A DNA stretch of 64,000 nt. Origin: Budorcas taxicolor (taxonomy: Eukaryota > Chordata > Mammalia > Artiodactyla > Bovidae). A model generated the notes under the pieces. It was not told the origin of the DNA, made no database searches, and worked only from the letters and a program-made list of their open reading frames with translations. The stretch lies in assembly GCF_023091745.1 (NCBI RefSeq), contig NC_068913.1, forward strand, positions 18,618,001-18,682,000, written 5' to 3'. The number at the start of each line of letters is the position of its first letter. Positions within the stretch are counted from its first letter, which is position 1. The position numbers and the translations under genes are program-made. Shown piece by piece: positions 57,821 to 64,000 of this stretch.

Positions 57821-57984
57821 CTGCTGCTGCTGCTTCTGCTAAGTCACTTCAGTCGTGTCCGACTCTGTGTGACCCCGTAGACGGCAGCCCACCAGGCTCC
57901 CCTGTCCCTGGGATTCTCCAGACGAGAACACTGGAGTGGGTTGCCATTTCCTTCTCCAATGCATGAACATGAAAAGTGAAGTCG
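57821..57984 (-). mobile_element. 5'-truncated Bov-A2 SINE
   Basis: Antisense copy with a (CTG)n tail at 57821-57831, one complete monomer and the start of the linker ('aacatgaaaagtgaagtcg'). Confidence 0.92.
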
Positions 57985-59689
57985 TGGCCCCAACCATTGT
58001 CTGAATTTTCTAACAGAAAGATTCCTGTGTAAACTCCTTCTCATTCATCTTTTCTGCCAACATATCCAAGTCCTTTCTTTTTCCTCCTTTTTTTCCCCTT
58101 TAATCTTATTTAAATTCATCTTTCACCATTTCAATTGACCATTAAATCAATTTACTTCACTTTTTAGGCTGCCCAATATCCTCGTTAAAAAAAGCAAATG
58201 TTCTTTTGGAAATGGAAGTCAGTGGTAAAACAGGGTCTTTCACATAACATAAACCTATAGAAAAGCAATTTGAACAACATTTTGATTCTTGAAGTACCTA
58301 GACCCTGCATCACAGAAGAATTCTCTTCTTTAATACAAGGGGATGGGAACAGGAGTGTATTATTTCGTTTGCCATGGAGTTCTGGCCAGTAACATCTTTC
58401 AGTATGTGCACCCCTCTGGCATTGCTTTGTAATCTTGAGATCAATATTCACTGTGTTACGTACACCCAAGATGATGGCACTTTTGATGCAGTGTGATCTA
58501 TCTATTATGTCCCCATCTTCCTGAATTTTCATCATGCTCTTTAACAAGAGATCCCTCAAAAATCACAGATCCCTGGTCTGTGGACAAAATCAAGCCAGGC
58601 ACGTCACTGATATGTGCCATTCAGCTCTAAAGATATGCATATTTTAAATCCCTATTATAATGGCAAAAATTTTTCTGTACAACTATGTTAAATGCATAAC
58701 ACATACTATTTTTTGTATATTGTGTTGTTTAAATAAACAGTTTGATTTCTATGTGAAATATTTTAAAAATTGGGAAAGTTATTATAGTACTGTCATGTGG
58801 AGAAGACCATAAGAGTTGTATCATATTAAGTACCCAGCTGTCTTTGGCCATTGAAGCTTTCTTGGACAGGTATGTGCCTGAGCTTTCTAAAAGCACTTTT
58901 CTGATTGCCAATAGAGTTTGGCTTCAGGGGCTCTCCTATATTTGCCAGAGAGAATGAAAATACTGATGCTTTCCATCAATTTTAGAGAAATGTTTCTGAG
59001 CACTGAAATGAGAGACTTTGGAAGGTCATATAATTACCTCCCATTAAGCCCTTTAAAAACAGAATGGCTATTTATATTCCTGGAGTTCTTAATGAAGCTC
59101 TTTTCTGCAGTGAAGAAGCGATTTTGTGTGATGATTTCTGAGGTCATTCTAGGACTTATTTTGAATAGCTCTAATGTCTTAGATAAGTTTGGTTCAGGAA
59201 AATAATCCTATTGAGGAAAAAAAAATGGTCTGGTATGGCTCTATCATAAAGTTATTGGGTAAATCTTAATTCTTTCACCATTTTTGAAGAGAGGGTTTAA
59301 GAAATAAAAAATGTAAACACTCCATTGCCTCGAGAAAAGAACTTGAAAGAGAAATTCTAAATCATCTTGTCCAATTGCTTTCTAATCTCTATACAACTTA
59401 AATGCTAGGATGGTTGAGACAATTAATACAAGAAGTTTTGTATTTTGGAGAACTAAACAGTGAGAACCAAAGCCAAGTGTCAGCTGTTTCACAGAGGTGA
59501 CCTAGTAGTTTCAACATGATGTGCTCACTCTGTGGGTTACATGAGGAGTCTTTTCTCATTTTCGAACTTTGAGGATTTTGTACCTTTCCTGTCCCACAGT
59601 CCCCTCTTCCATCTCTTTCCGCATTACTTTTCCCAGCCCCAGCATCTTTTCTTTCCCATGTGCTATTCAGAGAAGACACAGGGTGGTAG
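57985..59689. other. Unassigned DNA
   Basis: No repeat recognised. The minus-strand frame at 58185-58559 (124 codons, starting MRDLLLKSMMKIQEDGD) is the longest not explained by a known repeat. It has no domain I can recognise, a hydrophobic C-terminal part, and no visible neighbouring exon. Treated as chance or an old unidentified repeat. Confidence 0.4.
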
Positions 59690-59905
59690 AGTGAAAAATA
59701 TGAATTTTGCATCAGACAGACCTGGGTTTGCATCTTCATTACTTGGCATCAGGATTTTCTTTGTCAAGTTATATATCCTCATGTGAAGACACTGAAATAA
59801 ACTCTACCTCTCAAAGTTTCTACAAAAGGAGATGGTATCTGGAAAACGTCCCAACACAGTTGCTGACACAAAGTGAATTCTCAATAATTATTATGCATTA
59901 CTGTT
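59690..59905 (-). mobile_element. MIR SINE relic
   Basis: Antisense MIR: 'catcagacagacctgggttt', 'cctcatgtgaagacactga', 'caacacagttgctgacacaa' and 'agtgaattctcaataattat'. Confidence 0.78.
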
Positions 59906-60311
59906 CTATTTTCACATGTCGTGTTGAAATACCACTGCCAATTTGAATATAATTATTTTAAGCCTGATAAAAGGGAAACAAATTGACTCTAAAAAAGGAA
60001 TGCATGATAAATAAAAGCAAAAGATATTTAAAAGAGACAGCCCAGAATAAAAAGAAGCAAGTATTAGTAACATAAACCATTACAGTTGAGATATAGGTTT
60101 TTAAACTAAATAAATGCTAACAATAGCATTATGTTTTCAAATATAATTTGATGATACATCCGCTAGTAATCTTCCTAAATTGGAGGCCACTATGGAGACA
60201 ATATTTCAGATATATTCTTAAAAATGCAAGTGTATATAGAGGATGTATATTTATCTAGGAAAGATAGGTACAGTTTTGCATGTGGTATTTTTCAAGTTAG
60301 AGAAGCTGTAT

Positions 60312-60529
60312 CAGTACAGTTCAGTTGCTCAGTCATGTCCGACTCTTTGCAACCCCATGAACTGCAGCACACCAGGCCTCCCTGTCCATCACCAACTCCT
60401 GGAGCTTACGCAAACTCATGTCCATTGAGTCGGTGATGCCATCAACTATCTCATCCTCTGTCATCCCCTTCTCCTCCCACCTTCAATCTTGCCCAGCATC
60501 AGGGTCTTTTCAAATGAGTCAGTTCTTCA
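60312..60529 (-). mobile_element. BovB 3' fragment
   Basis: Antisense BovB tail from 'cagtacagttcagttgctca' to 'gagtcagttcttc'. Confidence 0.92.
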
Positions 60530-60577
60530 CTGTATAGCATGAAGAAGCTATATAGCATAAGAAGCTGTATAGCATGG
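60530..60577 (+). repeat. Three imperfect ~17-bp tandem units
   Basis: Units resemble GAAGCTGTATAGCATGG: 60530-60543 (partial), 60544-60560 and 60561-60577. A related 'agaagctgta' also precedes the BovB insert at 60301-60310. Confidence 0.7.
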
Positions 60578-60600
60578 AAGTTAAGAGTGTGGGTTCTGTT

Positions 60601-60700
60601 TTTAATAACTTTAAATGGAGTATAATCTATAAAAGCATTGAATCACTATGTTTACACCTGAAACTAATATAATATTGTAAAGAAAATATACGTCAATAAA
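60601..60700 (+). mobile_element. Short L1 3' end
   Basis: 'ttaaatggagtataatctat', 'gcattgaatcactatgttta', 'cacctgaaactaatataata' and an A-rich tail match a ruminant L1 3' tip. It sits within a MIR-like context. Confidence 0.7.
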
Positions 60701-60749
60701 AAAATAAAATGAAAGTTTAAAATGTATCATCGGGCAAACACCTGTAACA

Positions 60750-61240
60750 CAAGAGCCTAGGTTCTAGAGCTGAATACCAGGGTTTCTAATCCAGGTTCTT
60801 TAGTTAATAGCTCTAACACCTTGGCTAAGCTACCTAACTGGGCTTCCCTGGTGGCTTGGTGAGTAAAGAATCCACATGCAATGCAGAAGATGCAAGACAG
60901 GTGGGTTCAATCTATGAGCTGGGAAGATCCCCTGGATGAGGGCGTGGCAACCCACTCCAGTATTCTTGCCTGAAGAATCCCATGGGCAGAGGAGCCTGGC
61001 GGGCTACAGTTAATAGGGTTGCAAAGAATCAGACATGACTGAAGCAACTGAGCGTGCGCACACACAGAAGCTACCTAACTACTTTAAGCTTCATGCTTTC
61101 ATGTATAAATTTGGGATAATAAGAATTCTGTGCAATATAGTTTTTCGGTATGTGCATGCATGTGTGATAATTAGCTGAGTAAATACAAAGGGATTACAGC
61201 ACTGTTTGGCAAAGAACAAATGATCTGTATTTATTTGAAG
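60750..61240 (-). mobile_element. MIR relic split by a Bov-tA
   Basis: 'ctaatccaggttctttagtt', 'acaccttggctaagctacct' before, and 'actttaagcttcatgctttc', 'ataaatttgggataataaga', 'agctgagtaaatacaaaggg' after the SINE follow the antisense MIR order. Confidence 0.68.
60827..61080 (+). mobile_element. Bov-tA SINE with perfect 13-bp TSD
   Basis: Sense SINE 60840-61067 from 'gggcttccctggtggcttgg' (its first G is the last base of the preceding block) to 'gagcgtgcgcacacac'. AAGCTACCTAACT at 60827-60839 and 61068-61080 is exact. Confidence 0.96.
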
Positions 61241-61243
61241 TGC

Positions 61244-61293
61244 TATTATTATTATCATTATTAATATTATTATTATAATTAATAGTAGTAGTA
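61244..61293. repeat. Imperfect (ATT)n then (AGT)n microsatellite
   Basis: ATT-rich run with interruptions, ending in 'agtagtagtag'. Confidence 0.9.
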
Positions 61294-61520
61294 GATGCAG
61301 GGAGATAGTGGTACTTGGAAATGGTTATGTTTGGTAAATTTCCCAGAGTTAGTTTATGGCTAATGCTGATTAAACATTGAATATCTCCAAAAGACTAGAA
61401 AAGTCCACTATTGGAGGATAAAATTAGAAGGTCAATATTATTAATACTTTATTAACTGATAAAGAAGTTAAAGTGAGTTATAGTTCAGAAAGCTGGATTC
61501 ATGTGACAGAGTAAGGATGT

Positions 61521-61598
61521 GTTTGCAAACAAAATACAGTATTGGGCTTGTAACATCTATTTGAGTTTGCAAACAAAATATGGTATTGGGGTTGTCAG
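61521..61598 (+). repeat. 44-bp local tandem duplication
   Basis: 'gtttgcaaacaaaatacagt' at 61521 and 'gtttgcaaacaaaatatggt' at 61565 begin two units. About 34 nt match with three or so differences. Confidence 0.8.
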
Positions 61599-61708
61599 TA
61601 AACTTAAAAGATAATTTTTTCAAGGAGGTATAAATCTATGGTGAAAACATGAATCATGCTGTTATTTTATTGTAAGATGCAACTCTAACCTGAGTTCTTG
61701 GTATACAC

Positions 61709-61731
61709 ACACGCATATATACACACACACT
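61709..61731. repeat. Short interrupted (CA)n
   Basis: 'acacacacgcatatatacac' followed by 'acacac'. Confidence 0.8.
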
Positions 61732-61749
61732 AAGACTCAATTCAGTCTT

Positions 61750-61880
61750 TGCTACAGTTCTGCAAGGCAGTTCTTAATATTTCTTATATTTCAGGTGGGA
61801 AAACTGAAGATTGGTGAGATTTTGTGGCTTGCTTAAGACACACGAGTGTGTGGGAGATTCATTGCCTCTTCGCTGGGCCA
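61750..61880 (+). mobile_element. MIR fragment
   Basis: 'tctgcaaggcagttcttaat', 'atttcaggtgggaaaactga' and 'tggcttgcttaagacacacg' match sense MIR. Confidence 0.6.
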
Positions 61881-61889
61881 CTCTGTGTC

Positions 61890-62549
61890 TCTAAAAGTGA
61901 CTTCGTTTCCTGAAAGCATTGCTGTTATGCTACTCTATGGACCGTAGCTATATATTATGTTCAGAAAATGTATCATATTTAAAAAGAAAGTTTATTTTTA
62001 TAAATTAATCTTTATTAGAAACAAGGGTGCATTCAGATGGGGAGCAACTGAAGGTCTGGGGCTTGGAGTTAGAAAAGGACATCACCTCACCCTATAGAAA
62101 TCCAGGGCTCCGGGTGCCACAAAAGCAAAAGCCCAGGAGAAGCTGGTCAGCAGATAAATGCATTAATGAAGCAGGCTCATGTCAATTTTGGGTGAATCAT
62201 GCTGACAGCCAGCAGCATGCACCAGAGAGTAAATCATGCTCTCTGGAGGCCTATCACAGAAGGGATGCAACTAATGAGATTCCATGCATCATTCTGATGA
62301 GGTATGAACGCATACTCATCAGAACAGTTGACCTAGAAATGAAGACCAGTATTTCAAGGGATATCTTAGAGCCAAGCCCTCTTGGTGCAGGCAGCTCCAG
62401 ATGAAATGTGATTTTTCTAAGCCAACTTAGTGACAGAGCAGCCCTGACTTTTCCCTACCACTGCTGCCAGGGTTTTATGGACCTGGTGTGCATGGAAAAG
62501 TCCTAAAATAGAACAAAGCTAGAGCAGGCTAAATCTTCCCAGTCTTGGG
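61890..62549. other. Unassigned DNA with an unexplained 125-codon frame
   Basis: The plus frame 62027-62404 (MHSDGEQLKVWGLELEKD start) does not match a repeat or family I know. It is hydrophilic, with no signal peptide, membrane segment or motif. Its start context is unremarkable and no flanking splice site stands out. It could be chance or conserved non-coding DNA. Confidence 0.4.
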
Positions 62550-62735
62550 AAGAGAATAGAAACTCTGGTGTCAGAGAGACCTAGATTCAAATTCCAACTC
62601 TTCCATTTCTTTGCTGTAAAATTGAGTATGTTTTCATCTCTGAAATGGGACTGAGAATAATTATCAAAATGCCTGAGATGTTATATGTATTTCCCTGGCA
62701 TGTAATACCTGTTTAATAGATAATGGTTCTATCAG
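62550..62735 (-). mobile_element. MIR SINE relic
   Basis: Antisense MIR: 'gtgtcagagagacctagatt', 'caaattccaactcttccatt', 'catctctgaaatgggactga', 'tgcctgagatgttatatgta'. Confidence 0.82.
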
Positions 62736-62739
62736 CTGC

Positions 62740-64000
62740 CTTCTATTTAGAGACAAAAATTGATACACAGTGTACTATGTGTCTTTTCCAATTATACATT
62801 CCTTGCATCTCTTGCTCTTTTTCTAAGGTTTAAGATTCATTCATTCATCAATCAGATATTGAACATTTATAGTGAGGCACGAATGGGACCAGGTCCTGGG
62901 ATGTTAGAGAGAGAACACAGCCTCTGCTTCCACGTTGCTTACTGAGCACTGCAGGATTAATGGAGAACTTCCATTCAATGTGATGAGTACAGGATGTTAA
63001 AGAAGCAGCTAAGACAGGTGGGGAACTGGGTCATCTGTACAGCTTCCTACAGTATAAGTATGGGTTATTCAAGTAAAGAAGGGTTAGGGCAATTGTGTAG
63101 TCCCCCAAAAGGATAACATATATAAAGATATGAAGGTCTTGTGTAGACAACCATGGATCTTTTAGAGGTATTTTGAAGACCAGTTGTAAGTTTTAAATGG
63201 CTTCCAATAAATTAATTAATTGAACCCTAGTCAAGAACACATATTTTCATTTAATCTCTCCTTTGCCACTCATTGCCTCCCACTCTTGTTTCCATTCACT
63301 TCTTAGACTCAAAAATTGTCTATGCTGTTTGACTGTGTAAACTAACCAAGCTCTAGGGCTAAGATCTAGAGTTGCAGGCACAGTCTTAGATGTTTTTCTA
63401 AACAATTTAACAATTTAGCCACAGTGATCATTGTCACAGATATCTTAGTTTGAAAATATGTTAAGTTTTATTAGGCATTAACACTTCAAAGGAGTTGCTG
63501 TTATACTTTACATACAACCTTTAAAAAAGACTATTATAGATTGAATAACCAAAAAGAATTATTCCTTTCTGTTCTGAAGATGTGTGTTATCCTATTGTGT
63601 GCTATAATGGAACTATCTTAAAAAAAACTGTTTAAGTTTTGTTCACGATATCTTTCAGAGCAAAAAATAGAGTTCTGGAGCTCTCTCTTTACCTTACTTG
63701 GGTTGTGTGACCTAAAGTGAGTAGCAAAAAACTGAAGTAATTTGCATAATGATCCACCCAAATCAGTCCTCACCTATAAAATTGTGATTTTAATTTTAAG
63801 AAAAAAAATGTTATAAAAGACCTTTTGGATAAAAAGTTCCTTGTGTTTGTATAATACTGGAATACACTTCTTTAAAATATTGCTTTGCCTAAATACAAGG
63901 AAATACATGGATATATAAAGAAAATTCTGAATGTATCCATTTATATTACTAGAAAAGAAAGGAAGTGATAGCTCAGGACTCAATATTTCAAGGGGTACTT
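62740..64000. other. Unassigned DNA
   Basis: 62830-63010 ('tcattcattcatcaatcaga', 'accaggtcctgggatgttag') resembles an old mammalian repeat of uncertain family. The remainder is AT-rich with no recognised feature. Confidence 0.45.

Noticed and set aside
1..64000. CRISPR array, bacterial operon or phage-like system
   Set aside because: No spacer-regular repeats and no dense coding; the repeat content is that of a ruminant chromosome.

Overview
This window reads as non-coding nuclear DNA from a bovid ruminant (cattle, buffalo, bison, sheep or goat). The basis is the repeat content. There are many tRNA-Glu-derived Bov-tA SINEs, Bov-A2 SINEs with (AGC)n tails, pieces of the RTE LINE BovB ending in TGAAC-type tails, one CHR-2-type SINE, and ruminant-type L1 copies, over an AT-rich background with ancient MIR, L2 and L1M relics. 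I cannot separate cattle from its close relatives from the sequence alone. No protein-coding gene, tRNA, rRNA or CRISPR array can be supported. Most open frames are translations of SINEs or LINEs, or chance frames.

Layout. 0-4 kb: a MIR, a small BovB-tail SINE, a probable LTR split by a BovB fragment, a Bov-A2 with perfect target-site duplications (TSDs), a (CA)n microsatellite and an inverted duplication around 3.0-4.0 kb. 4-18 kb: mostly unassigned AT-rich DNA with MIR/L2 relics, a CHR-2 SINE (11.9-12.2 kb) and several Bov SINEs. 18-21 kb: a BovB cluster, including a copy with an RT YADD box that is split by a Bov-A2. 22-25 kb: unassigned, with a CpG-bearing block near 24.2-24.7 kb. 25-35 kb: old antisense L1M blocks with nested Bov-tA and two 5'-inverted younger L1 copies; the one at 29.2-30.9 kb has a 13-bp TSD and a possible 3' transduction. 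36-38.6 kb: a dense run of Bov-A2 and Bov-tA copies. 38.6-47 kb: unassigned DNA with BovB, MIR and Bov-tA. 47.7-49.0 kb: a BovB with perfect TSDs. 49.1-49.8 kb: antisense L1MA-type tail. 51.5-57.7 kb: one large rearranged L1 with its 5' end at about 57.7 kb, an internal inverted segment, a tandem duplication in the 5'UTR and an embedded SINE-like block. 58-64 kb: unassigned DNA with MIR, BovB and Bov-tA.

Nothing here works as a gene pathway. The main interest is structural: several LINE insertions with 5' inversion (twin-priming-like) geometry, a candidate L1 3' transduction, a duplicated L1 5'UTR unit, a long direct repeat beside a BovB, and close inverted SINE pairs. Family names rest on recognition of consensus sequence by eye, not on a database search.
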